Shown: positions 12,601 to 26,376 of the stretch, in pieces | How positions within the stretch are numbered: position 1 is the stretch's first letter | How the letters are laid out: each line of letters opens with the position of its first letter | Source of the DNA: Crossaster papposus | Taxonomy: Eukaryota > Echinodermata > Asteroidea > Velatida > Solasteridae | Reading direction: 5' to 3' | Assembly (NCBI GenBank): GCA_037893245.1 | Contig: JBAIAA010000746.1 | Location: 186,001-250,000, forward strand | DNA length: 64,000 nt | Program-made: the position numbers and the translations under genes | Notes under the pieces: model-generated | Databases searched by the model: none | The model's input: only the letters and a program-made list of their open reading frames with translations | Told to the model about the DNA's origin: nothing

Positions 12601-14125
12601 GCGCATGAAGCCAGAGTCTAGGTTTCAACATGTTGGGAAAACTCGCACCTTCAATATTTTTATTTTTTTTAAACATTAACATCATGTGTTGTGTCTGCAT
12701 GTCTGCAGTACAAGAATACAAATCAAGCGAATACCTCCTACAAAGACAAGTGCTAGGGTGTGTGTAAATTCATATTTGAATTGATGGATTCAGCATGGTT
12801 GGCGTTTTTTACAATTACAAATTGTAATTGTATTTAGATCAACTTTAAAAAAAAAATCAACTCCTTATACAAATATTTTACAAATGTATATATATATATA
12901 AAAAAAACTAAAAAAAACCACTGCATAAAACGTACATGTCAATGTCCTTGAACAAAACTGGAAAACAGCCAGTAAGTGTGTTTGAATTACAGGCCCAGTA
13001 GGAGCGGGGCCTAGGGTTTTAGTAAATAAACAATCAAAATACCCCAGTTAAAAAAAAAATTAAATAAAGCAAGAACGATTTGTCTGCCAATCCTTTTTGA
13101 CAGCAACAGATGCATTTTCATCCGCACCTGAACTTGTTTTGTAAAATCTACTAGTAGAGTGCCAAAACATTTCTTGCAAAAAAAAGGCACTTTGCAGAAA
13201 GTTCGCGTTCGATTCAATGGTCGTCACTCCATCAATAGGTCGGGTAACATGGAGAAAAATCTGGACTATACAGTTCCACAAATCAGATGTGAATTCGAAC
13301 AGATGTCAAGACACGAGAAAGTAAAAGAAAAAAAGAATTTGACAGGAAAATGGAATTCGAGTCTTGCAACTGGCAAAGACGGCGGCGATCCATCACGTTT
13401 TCCTCCCAAGTCAGGGAGAAGTAAAAGTCTGGCAGCAGATGGATTAGCCACGCACTTATATATTTTCACGGCCGCGCAAACTGTATTCAATCTGAACTCG
13501 CGCTGCAATTACGCATTGGAATTTGCAGGCTCATTCGTCAATGACCTAATCCCTATTTGTGGTATTTCCTTGCAAGTCACACAGATGCGTTTTGTCAGGA
13601 CACGACTATTTTTTCAGGGGGTTATTTCGCTAATTGACCAAAATTTATTGGCCAGTATGGGATACCGGCGCGATACCGGCGCGATAATGGCACAAGATTG
13701 TCCTGAAGGTTTGCTGCAGTTGCTGAGGAATGCGCAGCGGTTAATTCTAATCTCCATACATCAGCGCACGTGTGGAAATATTAGCCGATGACTGGCATAA
13801 TCCCGGCCATGTCCGTATTCATAACTGTCCTACTCTGTTGCTAGTCTGCGACTGATTCAAACTGACACTAATGCTCAGGAGGGACGCTTAGAATGGCATG
13901 CATCATCAAGGCCAATTTCACACCAGAATGCTAGGAAGGGCCAAGAGGTTTACAAGACCACTAAAACTGTCCAGATGTTTGTTTTTTTAAACCCAACAAT
14001 TCTTAAAAATAATTGTTGGTCCAGAATCATTGCTACTCGTCTTGAATTCCATACATATTACTGTGGACATTCCTCTGTATTCGAGTAGTTAAGAAAACGT
14101 TAGCCAAGTACTCATTTTTCTCGCT

Positions 14126-14373
14126 TTAACCAGTTCGCGCCGAAGGACGTACAAATGTATACGAAAACAAAAGTCCCAGATTCGAAACGGATGACGCATT
14201 TAACACATCGCAAGCAAGGCCGGAAATGTCCATCAGCAGCAAGACAAGCTGAAAATGCATGGGTGTGCTTCCCGGTACCATCAGCCTGAACCCGCCTCGG
14301 ATCGAGTTTCGTTAAATATAATCCCGCGCCTCAGCTCGGTGATGTTAAAATAATCCTGGCACGAACTAGTTAA
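14126..14373 (+). mobile_element. Family F element, left member of an inverted pair
   Basis: TTAACCAGTTCGCGCCG at the left and GGCACGAACTAGTTAA at the right, 248 bases with TTAA at both ends. Confidence 0.85.
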
Positions 14374-14413
14374 GAAAACAAAAAATTCAACCCCACTTTT
14401 TCATTCTGGGCCC

Positions 14414-14655
14414 TTAACCAGTTCGCGCCGGGATTATTTTAACATCGCCGAGCCGAGGGGCGGGATTATTTTAAACGAAACTCGATCCGAAGCGGGTTCA
14501 GGCTGATAGTGCCGGGAAGCACACCCACGCATTTCCGGCCTTGCGCGCTGCTGACATACATTTCCGAACTTGAACTTGGCGTGTTTATGCGTCATCCGTT
14601 TCGAATTTGGGGAAATGTTTGCGTTTATATACGTCATCCGGCGCGAACTGGTTAA
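14414..14655 (-). mobile_element. Family F element, right member of an inverted pair
   Basis: TTAACCAGTTCGCGCCGGGA to GGCGCGAACTGGTTAA, 242 bases, opposite orientation to the copy at 14126 and only 40 bases away. Confidence 0.87.
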
Positions 14656-16099
14656 AGTGTTTCCCTTCATTTTTCTAAAGAACCCCAACCCTTTTTTGTT
14701 CTCTAAAGCTCTTTTTCAGAGTTGGAAAAGAACTATGGACGTGTCTAACAATCTATACCCTCTTCCTGCACCCAGTGGACATCAGTTTTCCACAGCCCCA
14801 CAGCGAGTATGGAAGCTTGGTTCACGTACACAAATCCTTGTGGCTACATTATTGCCACCAAGTTTGTATAAGTGTTGTATTGCCTCAGGGCACCAACAGG
14901 GGTTACAACAAATAAATAATCAAGCGGTGTTTAATTAATTGGTAGCGACCCAGAGGTCATCTAGGCAGGAAGTGGCTGGACCACATTGGTATCTTGTAGA
15001 TTTGTGAACTGCTGTGTAATTTGCGCCAAGGTCTTGTGAAAAAAAAAATCATTTTTTTGTTTGCAATTGGATTGCTGTTATTAGTCCTATCCTTATTTTT
15101 TTTTAGTTTTAGTTTTTTAACTAAAATGAGGCTTATTTTGCCCATGAAAGTTAGCCTTCTTACAATCTCATTGAGACTTTTTGTTAAGGTATTGCTGGTT
15201 ATGCAGCAATACCCATAACCTTCAGCGTAATGGGTAATGGGTAATCAGACCTAGTTGTGTATTTTGACAAAAGTTTCAGCTCCTTGCAATTTACGGGATT
15301 CATACAAATATCCGTTGTGGAGGTCAACATTTCTTTAATATTTTGGTCGACAGATAATTTGCCAAAATGGCATAATGCAGTCCACAGATACCATTATTTT
15401 CTGAAAGGATATACGATGACTAATACACAAACCAATTAATTACATGCAGCAAGGATTTGATTGGTATCTCATGTAAACAAGGTGATCATTTGTAAAAGTT
15501 TGTCATCCAAAGTTTGGTCAGTCCGCACATATTTTGTAACCGTGAATCGGTTATTTTACCCAAAGCGCAAACGGATCGCACTTTGGATCGCGCTGTGCAA
15601 ATAAGGCCAATCAACATGAGTAAACATCAGTGATGAGACGGCTGTCGTTTCGATTTTTCTTGTCTGTTTAACATCTAATAAATGACCTCTAAAAGGCCGG
15701 TTCCTACCACTTTATGCGAATGTTGACGCCAAGCAAATTTGACGTCACGAAGCAAAATGTTTTAAAGTTTTGCAAAATTGCAGTGCTAAAACTTTGCACA
15801 ACCTTACAAATGTGCATTCACACCGAGTGTGCAGCAGCCTGTCCATGTCTGTACAGGGATGTAATTAGGGCAGAATAACCCAAACGAGCTTTGAAAAATA
15901 TAAATTCAAGTCTCTTACACCATTTGCATTACACTGCTTTCTAATACATGTAGAATGCCGGGTTGGTTTCGGGTGGTACCGGTACATAATAGATGAGCCA
16001 TAGTATTAGTAAGGCATGTTCGGGTGGTATAAGGACAACGTTTAAAACATTCAAGATGCAAGCCTGTCAATCACCTTAAATCAACTGTCGGAAAGTTTC

Positions 16100-16460
16100 C
16101 AGAATTCGAACCGGAGTGAAAGCACATTCTTCCCGACATCCCAACTTTCGCATGCCAAGTACATACTTTTTATGAGTCAACCAATTTCAAACCTTGAGCC
16201 AACCTAATCTCTGAACATTTGTCCAGGACGGCACGATTATCTCAATCTTACAAAAAACAGTTTCTAGAATTTACAGAGACCGAGACGAAAACAAATACTC
16301 ATTCATAAGCACGAGCTTGTCCAACTGGAGTGGAAGCACATTCTTCCAGACATCTTAACTTCCACATGCCAAGTACGTTACTTGAGTCAATCGAGTTTCA
16401 TCCTCGAGCCAACATAATCTCCTCCCTGAACATTTGTCCAGGACGGCACGGTTATCACAT
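16100..16460. repeat. Tandem duplication, about 140-base copies
   Basis: GAGTGAAAGCACATTCTTCC through TTGTCCAGGACGGCACG at 16113-16230 recurs at about 16330-16450. Confidence 0.75.
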
Positions 16461-18714
16461 CATGGCCACAAAACAAGCTCATCTGGATACTTTACATTAG
16501 CCCGATTGACGATACAAAACGATGACGACTTTGATAGCAAAAACGGCGAGAACGCAAGGTACGGCAAAGCCTCTCAACTCTTCGTCGGGATACCACGACC
16601 AAATTTGGTGGCTGACCCGTTTTCTCGCCCATCCAAAGCCGATGAGAGGCATCTGCTCCTCCGGGAGATGCCGCGAGATTAGAGTTGCCTTAAAGGAACT
16701 GCTGGGTGCTCCTACATGTACTTCAATGCTCCAAACCTACCTCCATGCTCCAAACAACCCCTTATCCAAAGAAGAATGGTTCTCCCGATTACCCTATTTT
16801 ACAACTTGACCTCAAATGACCTTTAATATCACCATCACATGCAAGTTTCCATATGACCCAACTTTGCTTGCAAATCAACTTCAAGTTCCCAATTGAGACC
16901 AGTTTTACAATTCCAGCCCCTTTCACAACTTCATCTAAGATGACCCTCGACCTCCGAACTTGACCTTTGACAGAAGCACCATATAAGGGTTACAATATTG
17001 AATGCATGACCCAAGTTTGATCGCAATTGGACAAACCGATTACAAGACCAAATTTTCAAAACTAACCTAAATGATACGGATGAACCACTACCCGGTACGA
17101 ACTGATTTTGTAGAAAATATGTAGTCTCTGAACTTTAATCAGGCGAGAAAAACAGCATACTTCCCAACTCTCCAAACACAAAACTCCTTTAATAATAATA
17201 ATAGTATCTCTTCTAGTTTTTTGCAAACACTTTAGATTTCAACACTTCTACGCAAGTCTTGTCATGACAATCCAGAATCAACAAATCTGAACAATTCCTT
17301 TAAACCATCCCATGTCAGATGATAGAGCGTCTTATTAACTGGGCACCAAGGCCCGACACTTGGGAAATTATTACCAGGATAACTGTCATTAAAACATTCC
17401 AGCACACAATTTCTTGAAACTCGTCTCAACTTACGAAGTTACGACGCATCGCAGCTGTGACGTGTCCTAAAATCCATTTCACGAAACACATCGCGGCGTC
17501 TGTTATATGTACTCATTCAACGTACAGTAAATAGTTGTCTGATATTCAGCAAACAGTCGACGAATGTCTTCTCTGAAAGTTTTCAAAACGTAAATCAAAA
17601 TGGCCGACATATGACGCAGTTTTAAAAAATTGCTGTGGACTCCTAGCTAATTTGAAATTTCAAGTGCAAAACTCAAGATTTAATTATATTGACTACAATG
17701 ATCGTTCCATTTACAACTTCCAACACATTGTCTCGGTATTATATTTTTCCTTAATTTTTACGGCATAAAAAAAAGTGGCTATAAAATTACGCATCCTATT
17801 TTACGACGACCCAAAGACACGCCGTAACTTAAGCTGTGTTTCAGACCGTTGTCGAAGAAGTTGCAGTGTTCAACGCATCGCAAGTTGTGAAATTAATCAG
17901 ACGACGCGTTGCGAGATGTGACGCGTTGCACGTCATAACTCGAGTTACAACGCGTCGCCGCATTTAGTGAAATTGGGGGCTGGCTGTTAAATAAACTTTA
18001 AAAATGTTGCCTGGCTCCAAATACCCTCCGACTGCATGTAGCAATAATTCCCTGCCAACAAATTATGTTGCTAGCCAACAAATTATGTCGCTACAATAAA
18101 ACCTTGGACAGAAAGGTGGACTTGGTAAGAAACTTTCCGAATATTAATTTCTCAGTTGGTATTTAAAAAAAAATACTATTGAAAATATAAATCTTGTAGA
18201 AAAAAAAAATGGAGGAAATAAGTCAATGTATTGCCCAAATAAAGTCAATGTATTCAAGCTCGCTAAAACAAAAATGAGAATTATGTCGAGGCCTGCTACT
18301 CGAGTTGCTTGCTAGTCATGTTTTAGGCCCAGCTCAGGTGGTGAACAATTTGCTCCAAATACCAAACAGAATCCCAGGCCATTGGGCAGTCTGTAGGCAT
18401 CCATGTATGTGTGTGATGAAAGAATCATATTGATACAAATAACAAAAATTCATAAGGGTCTCCAGTCAAGCCAACACACCAAGGGCAATAAATCGGCAAT
18501 TTTTAATGGCCACTGCTTGAAAGATATTCAGGAAAGATATGATGTATATTTGTACAGGTCCAGATGAGAGACAGATTAATCTTCCAGAGAAAATCCTTAT
18601 AAAATGTTTTGGTTGGGGATGGGGGAGAGAGGGGAGAGGGGGAAAGAGGGAGAAAAAAAAGCAGCACAGCTGATTTTGCAATAAGCAAAACGTGGTACAT
18701 TTTATATAATGGGT

Positions 18715-18742
18715 GGGGGGGGGGGGGGGGGGGGGGGGGGGG
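18715..18742 (+). repeat. Poly-G tract (28 bases)
   Basis: The longest of many. Others of 15 or more bases: 3530-3548, 4969-4983, 19340-19357 and 35976-35992 (G), and 12201-12222, 44436-44452 and 55807-55823 (C). The true length may differ, as such tracts are prone to sequencing error. Confidence 0.9.
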
Positions 18743-19653
18743 TTGATCGAGTAGTTGAGAAAACATTGGGAGGTATGGCTGGAATGATAATCATGTTTAA
18801 TGGATTTGACATTATTTCAATGGAGAATCCAGGATAGTTTGCTTTTTTTATTTTATTTATTAAGGGGGATTTGTCTGTACATGTATATTTTCTTTTTGAC
18901 AGATGAAAAAATTGGGCCGAAGTGGAATTTCAGAGCCTTTAAGTTGAGAATCCACTACTCGCCATTGACTAGTTAGGGTTAACTCAACTTTTGCAGTGTA
19001 CGTTCCCCACAGCAAGAGCTTTGTTGCAATTTGTTCTCCTTTTTTTCTGCACACACAAATTTTGTATTTAGATATTTTCCCTACCTCTAAGCTTGGAGTT
19101 ATAACCATAATATTATTCATTCCCAGTCTGGAGGGCTCAATTTATTGTGGAAATATAAAGACCCCACCTGCGAAAATCCGAAGGAAATGTCTATTCAATC
19201 TACACAATTACATACATGCCACGTCTACCGGTAGGCACAGTGAGCCACAGAAGATTAGCCTATTTTTGACCAACTTTTGAAAAACCTTCATTAAAAATTG
19301 AAAGTTTCCTATTTATCCTCCCTCAAGATGAGGAGGAAAGGGGGGGGGGGGGGGGGGAATGGGCATAATATTTTGTGATTGGGTTAAGGAGGTGCATGGT
19401 ACCAATTTCCATAACTTTTGCTGTAATCCTAACCCACATAGAAAACGCACCCATCCTTGCAAATTCCAACCTCCTGGTAAACTCTAGACTAAAAATGTTG
19501 GGCCCATTCTGATTGAATTCCTAACCTAATGTAAAAACAAAAACCCTGTTTAATGGGGTCTAGTACCCACCTTATCAGATTCCAACAAAACATGCAAACA
19601 TTTGGTCAGATAAGTCTTTTTAGCTAGGGTTAAAGTCAAGTTCATCAACAGAC

Positions 19654-19760
19654 TTAAAGGTAGGATACACCATTGGTGATTGCTTAAATTATCATGAATG
19701 GGTGGATTTGGGCAGAATTTCCATAATTGTTTTTTACATTTTAATCAGCTGAACAGAATG
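19654..19760 (+). mobile_element. Family A left-end fragment
   Basis: TTAAAGGTAGGATACACCATT followed by about 80 bases of family A sequence; the rest is missing. Confidence 0.7.
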
Positions 19761-22169
19761 TTTCCTACATGTTTTTATAGTCGCCAGCCATAACATTTTA
19801 CAACCCACATCCTGTCTACCTTTATCCAAAATATTTCCCTCCACCCCATCAATCAAGTCTAGTTCCTAGAATATATACCTTTATCCTGGGGTCGTTTGTA
19901 TAAGGGACCAATTACACCAACTTCAGAAGGGTCAAAGGTCATGACCTTTTCCCCCTGGGCCACCCTGATACTGGTACATAATGATCTGGCCACCTGCCAC
20001 TAACAGTACATACATACATGTGCAAGTACTATTACCAACAAATAATGTCGAGTTCAACAAGTCAGAAACACTGGAATCTGTCATCAAATTCTTCACTTTT
20101 TTCCTAAAAAGCTTCAACTCGAGCTTAAAGGAAGTATACCATTTGTCAGTACAAGATAATCTTTATCAATTGAAACAAGCTTTTTAACAAATTGGTTGGT
20201 CTTTTTGGATAGTTGCAAAAAGTATACTATCCCTATAAAACTGGAGTTCCATTAAAGTCTCGAGGCAATATTGATTATTATGCTTTAGAAATTACGAGTT
20301 ATATGCCAACATTCATACTTTTTTTGTAAAATTTACAGGTAATGCTAACTTCCTAACAACTTGTAACAAGTATATGGTATTGGAGGAATACATTTCAGAC
20401 TTTTTAATTACGACTTATTCGAGAGTCTGCATGCACATTTTCCTGTGAAGCTGAATAACACGACACGACAAGACCAAAGTTCACCGCAGATAATTTGCCC
20501 GACTTTATCAGTAAATTTGTATGCACCTCGATTACGAAGCCCTCGTATCAGCATATAGAGCCACGAACAGCGCCCAGTCAGTTTGTTTGTCTTCCACGAC
20601 CCTGTGAACTCCGAGAATACACACTGGGCTTAATACTGCCAGTGCCAACAATGTACATGTACATATGGGGGGGGGGGGGGTGAACTGTGTGAAGGATTCT
20701 CCAAGTCTAATGTGTTCACACAAAGTTTTGTCAACAGGGATAATGAAATGCCCTTACCACAAAAAAATACTCGTACTTAATAAAGTATTCACAGACGATA
20801 TTGTGTGCGCAGAGCTTTGATTTCATGACAAGGTTATGGTGGCTATGTACACAGGAGACAGGATGTGGGTTTTGAATGGTGCAGGGTTTAGACATTGGTA
20901 AGCAGACTAGAACCCTAGTGATAGGAAAACGGAAAAATAGTTTAGCGACTAACAAAAAACTTGGGGACAATTTTGTGCTCTACATGTAGTTCTTTGAGTT
21001 TTTATATTTCAGGCATGCAATTGGAAATTAAGTTGCCAAAAAAATTAAAATATTTAACCTTTACACAATCCTTCAAAACCAATCAGGCAGTTTAAGGATT
21101 TTGGAAGATCGAGGTGCCATTAAATTGTTCTATTGGAGGATTGTGTGTTGTGTCATTGTCTTATACTGATAGCTACATGTACCTTTTGCAACTATCCTAA
21201 AAGTAACCAGCTAAATTATTGCCGAAAACCTAGTTGATGTAAAGATATATTCACGACTCTGAACTCCCTGTGAAATTATTCTTTCTGGCATGCTGTCATT
21301 TTGTAAAAAATTAAAGAAGTCCGGATACATTTAAAAAAATTTCTATTAGTAGAACTTTGGTTCAAAATCAAAATCTTCAAATATACTATTTTCTCGAAAT
21401 CTGAATTATTTATAAATACTATAAATGATAATAGAATCTAAAAGCTGCACAAAAATAATTACTGTTGCTTCTCAAATTTTAACAGATGTGTTCGAGTTGA
21501 ACAAAAAACAAGGCATAGGATAATAGAGTGAATTGAACACAGGTGGTTTTGGGTCAAAAAGTGATTTTATTCATTGGAGAAAGAGCAATGCTGTATAAAA
21601 AACCAGCAGGAACAGTTGTGGGGCCCCTGAGTGCGATCTGGGATCAATAAAACAAAAAGAGTTTAATTTCTCCAAACCAAATGACCCAAATAATAAAACG
21701 CTGTGGACTGCGGGGAGCACACTGGCAGGACGCCAATTTGTGGTTCAACCAGCGGACTGGCTCCCGCTGCATGCTGGGATGAACATGTGTGTACATGTAC
21801 ATTGTTGCCCTGTAATGTTTCAAACATCGTTTCTACTGGTTATGAAGAGGCCGAGAACAGACTAACAAAAAGTGTGCTTTTTATGTTTTGTGGGTTTTGT
21901 TTTGTACTTGGTACTAAAAAATGGTCTTAGCTGCTCAAAGGCAACAACAAACGAGGTGGACTATATTTTCCATAGTTTCTCTCAATTACTAATGTTCTGT
22001 GAATCACAAAAATACTTGGGAAAATCGTTTACCTCATTACACACACACAAATAGACATCCCCAAAACCAACTGGGACAGCCACCATTAAAAGTAATTAAA
22101 CAAAACCACAATGACCACTGGGTGGAGAAAGCCAACAAATAAAGAAAACCTTTCACTTTTTAGAAAAAG

Positions 22170-22533
22170 CTACTACTATACACCATTGGTCATTGCTTTA
22201 ATTATCGTGAATGAGTAGATTTGGGGGGTTGTATTTATAGTTAATATCGTTTAACTGAGCTGTCCGAAGTTTTAGAATCATGGATGTCGAGAAAAGCACA
22301 AAAACAGCGGGGTTTTTTCAACCGGCGTCGAGCAGTTATTCTTATGTTATTCTTACGGCGATCGCGAATTTTTCATTATAAAATTCAATTTTTCGGAATA
22401 ATTACAGGATATCTAGCGCAATCATTTTGCTGGGTGCCTAGAATCATTATTTACTTTCAGACGAGTAAGATATTTCTTAATAATTCGGTGGTAAATATTT
22501 TCGATATCTGCAAATGGTGTATACTACCTTTAA
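22170..22533 (+). mobile_element. Family A TTAA element
   Basis: Left end worn (TATACACCATTGGTCATTGC). The right end is intact, ending TATACTACCTTTAA. The central hairpin is partly deleted. It lies directly before a duplicated segment. Confidence 0.8.
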
Positions 22534-22552
22534 GCGACAACATACTGACACT

Positions 22553-23620
22553 GGTTGCATTACTGTGCTTTTCAGCTATTCAACCGAACATAAGAATGAG
22601 GCTATAGTGTGGAAAGTTTCCTAGCTAGGAGAGTTTTAGGACAATTTGTGTAGGCATCCAAGAAGAAAGGATCTTAATTGAATAGTCATAGGAGGGGGGA
22701 GGGGGGTGAGAGTGGCTTTTTGGCTTTTATTACTCAATGTGGGACACCTAAACAGGAAGATGCAGCACAAAAGAGGTTCTTGTGGTTTTCAAATAAGGGA
22801 AGTAATTGGATAAAGCTATGGGTGGTGTGCAAATAGGACAGGAAGTACTGTGTTTATCCATAGAGCAAGGATGGTTTATCTGTGGACCAAATTATAGTAC
22901 AGTGTATCTCTCTTCCTTCATGTGTTAAATTTAACAGAAATTCCAAGCGTCATCAATTTCAAATTGTTTTCCTATGAAGCCTGGTTTCATTTTGTAAATT
23001 CCCAACAAGTGTCATTCAAGAACTTTCATCGTCTGAAAAGTTACTACGGTACGTAGTTTGTAAAGTTGGTTACGCGTACTCTATTCCATTTCGGTTCCTG
23101 ATGTCAAAGGTCGAGTACCCGGTTGCCATGCACAGCCCTACATTCTGCAATAGCCTGATGACTCATTTGGCCAGAACTCTAGTAAAGAATCCCTAAAATG
23201 CTCGATTAAGAAGAAAAGCTACCCTGGTTGTGTTACAGTGCTTTTCAGCTTTTCAAGTTTACAATAAGAATGGGGGCATTTAGTGTAGTGTGGGGACAGC
23301 TCCCCCAGCTAATCTCTGGGAGTTAATCAAGACAATTTCTGTGGGCATCCAAGAGTTTAGGAAGAGAAGACCTTCAACTGAATATTGATGAAGATCTTTT
23401 AAAAGAGGCTTTGGTATTCTGCATGGTGACACCACTATCAAGATGCAACACACAAAAGGGGGAGGTTTTTGTCCTTGTGGTTTACAAATAAAGAGGTGAT
23501 AATTGGATGGAGATTATGGGTGGGCAAATAGGACAGGAAATACAATGTGTTTATTCATGGACTAAATGGTGGTATCTCTCTTCCTTTCTACATGTATCAA
23601 CTTAACAGAAATTCCAAGCT
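22553..23620. repeat. Intronic tandem duplication (about 400-base copies)
   Basis: CTGGTTGCATTACTGTGCTT through ATTCCAAGC at 22553-22950 recurs at about 23221-23620, sharing TGTAGGCATCCAAGA-like, AAATAGGACAGGAA and TATCTCTCTTCCTT words in order, at perhaps 75-80 percent identity. Confidence 0.75.
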
Positions 23621-24421
23621 GCGAGTGGGATGGGTTAAACAGTGTTTTTTTTTTAAGATATAGGTGGTTGAATGTTGCAAAAGAAAATGTTTCATTGCAC
23701 TCTACAAGTGGACTATTGAAATTAGAATTTGAACTTTTAAAAAAATTATTCTTGCTCTCGAAACTTGCTCATAGTTCAGAAAACCTCACGACACAAAAGA
23801 ACGACAAGAAAGGAGAGAATACAGTGCAAATTCCATCTCATAAATACTTTGGATTGCGCTATGATTCTGATTATAGGCCCAACAGATCGGAAAACAAGTG
23901 AGCCTTGATTACTATTACTACAGCGATAGAAAATAAATTTCGCTAAAGTGCAGGTTGCCAAACAGGGGCTTTGCTCTGGGGGCACATACACCTTATGTAG
24001 TTGAACTTTGTGGGGGGCTTTTTGGGGGGAATAAAATATTTCCGTTTGAGTCAATTTCCGACCCCAACCCTCAAGTTGACAGCGTGTACAATTTACCATT
24101 GTACCTTTTATTTTTAGAGTGAAAAAGAAATCTGATAAAACCATGCAAGTACACAATACACGCTTCAAGTTTCTGTAGATAAAACGAGAGCATTATGTGA
24201 ATGCATTGTCGATTTTTGTCTTTTTGTAAAAGTCCCTGGGTAATATTTTTTGGAACAAAGGGTATAAAAGCTATAAGCACTGACGGTTCACAAACTGCTA
24301 GGTTAAAAAAGAAATTCCTTCACTAACAAAGAACGACCGATGTTCGTTTTCACACGGGTAATTTATCTTTTAAAAAAGCCAAGATATGCTGCAATAATCT
24401 TGGGTACTAAATGCTGGCGTG

Positions 24422-24580
24422 TTAAAAGGGGAAGGGTACACCATTGGTAATTGCTTGAATTATTAGGAATAGGTGGGGTGTTTTTTTTTTGGGGGGGGGG
24501 TTTATAGTAAATATTGTTGAACTGCCCTGTCCAAAGTTTTACAATCATGGATGCCAAGAAAAAAAGCAATATAAAATTTT
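24422..24580 (+). mobile_element. Family A left-half fragment
   Basis: Matches the family from GGGTACACCATTGGTAATTG through ACAATCATGGATGCC, then stops. Confidence 0.7.
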
Positions 24581-24999
24581 AACCAAAATATTGGTTATTT
24601 TGACCAATATTTTTCAAAAAATGATCAATATCATTAGTTGGACACGTATAGCTAGCCATCGGTTGGTTATTGACACTAATCTGTTTTTTGGGTGTGCTAA
24701 GGTATTACTTGGGCTTTAATCAGTCGAATAAATCATATCCTGTGCCAGACTTGAGAGAAGGGCTATAGACAACTCAGCCGGATGTTAGTCACTACATCAT
24801 GCCTATTCCTCACTACCCTCGTCCAAGTCTAGTGCATTGTTAGACGGGCTTTAACTTTCTTTTCCTGTTTGTTCAATCCCCGCCCATCAACTCAAGTTTA
24901 TTTCAATGTCTCGAACTGAACAAAATGATAGTTACGTTTATAAAAAAAAGATATATATTTTTTTTTTTAAATGCTCAAATAACATTCAGGGGAATGTAC

Positions 25000-25700
25000 A
25001 TCACTAGAAATTGCTGTAATTTTCAGAAATGGGTGGATTTGGGGGTTTAGTATGTTTGAGCAAATATTGTTGTACTGACTAACGCTCGGTTCAGACAGGC
25101 GTTCTACAGTCGCGCCGAACCGAATGAGTGAATTGAGTCAGACGTCTAAAACGAATAAGGGCGACAAGGTGCGTCAGACGGCGAAGGATCGCCTGCTGAA
25201 GTTGTTAGAGCGACTTAGAAGCGACTTGATTTCAATTTGGTTTGGCGCGTCTGTGGAACGCCTGTCTGAACCGAGCGTTATTTGACCTTTTGGATTTGTA
25301 GATACTGGACAAATCTTGAAAACCAATCATGTTTTTGTAGTCTGGTACCCTGACCCCACTTATTGATGAAATAGAACAAGTTGTAGGCATTGGAGAATTG
25401 TAAGGTGAAAGAATCAGTTGTACTCTTCACATTTGTGTTATCAATTGCAAAGAAAATGTGGAATAACCAAATATGACAAATTAGCAGTATTTAAAAAAAG
25501 TCCAGGTTTTTTTTCAAACGCTGGTCGGCTGACCAGCATTGGAAATTGATACAAAAATACCATTTTACTTGAAAATATCAGCACACCGGGAGCCATTATT
25601 TTACAGGATGCATCAAACTGCATTCCCAACAGTCTGGCAAGTACAGTATTTTGTGATAATTTGCTCTTTTTTCTTTCTTTTTTAATGTTTGCAAATGTTA
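25000..25700 (+). mobile_element. Family B copy interrupted by a 195-base element
   Basis: Left part AATTGCTGTAATTTTCAGAA with GGGTGGATTTGGGG; right part has GGAAATTGATACAAAAATAC and TACTTGAAAATATCAGCACAC. The TIR element at 25083-25277 splits it, so family B is older here. Confidence 0.6.
25083..25277 (+). mobile_element. Family H element (195 bases), nested in family B
   Basis: Terminal repeat CGCTCGGTTCAGACAGGCGT and its inverse at the other end, flanked by TA (ACTA before, TTAT after). The interior is rich in GCGAC motifs. Confidence 0.88.
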
Positions 25701-25715
25701 ATTGCGTTTCCCCGC

Positions 25716-26089
25716 AAAGATAGGATACACCATTGGTAATTGCTTGAATTATCATGAATGGTCGGATTTGGGGAGTTGTATTTTATAGTAAATATCGTTC
25801 AACCGACGTGTTCGAGGTTTTACTATCATGGATGCTGAGAAAACGGCTTTGTTTTTAACCGGCGTCAGGCAGTGCATGGTTCTACATGTATGTTCTCGTT
25901 TTTCGCGATCAACGTTCGGCGATCGTGAATTTGTTTTTATAAAATTCAATTTCTCAACAAACAAAAAAAATCAGGATATCTAGCGCAATCCTTTCGCCGG
26001 ATGCTTACAATCATTATTTACTTTCAAATAAGTATGATATTTCCGAATTATTTCTTTTGATATCTGCAAATGGTGTATCCTACCTTTAA
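25716..26089 (+). mobile_element. Family A TTAA element
   Basis: Starts AGATAGGATACACCATTGG and ends TGTATCCTACCTTTAA. It is nearly full length, and the central CGATC hairpin has diverged. Confidence 0.8.
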
Positions 26090-26376
26090 AAAGCCTCGTA
26101 CGTTAAAGTGTATTGCTCAACATCCTACTCAGTTTTTTTTAGAGCGGGTATATATACACCAAATCACAACACTGGAATCCTGAACTGAACAGACAAACCA
26201 AAAGCAATACGATACATTACAACGAACCAGAGCACCGTAATGTCTTTTCAAATGGTTCCTGTCTGACTAAACTTTTAGCACAGGAAGTTAATGAAACACT
26301 CAACAGCCCAATTTGCACATCCTTCCATCCTGTCTAACGCTGTTATTAGTTTGGTTTCTATTATTGTCACCACCCT

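Noticed and set aside
13159-13791. A 210-codon open frame on the plus strand inside the ECM3-like intron
   Set aside because: It begins at GTG, shows no known domain or repeat, and composition is not convincingly coding. It may be chance in a CpG-richer patch.
17400-17965. A possible further inverted-repeat element with GACGCGTTGC-like motifs
   Set aside because: The ends do not pair clearly enough and no target duplication could be set.
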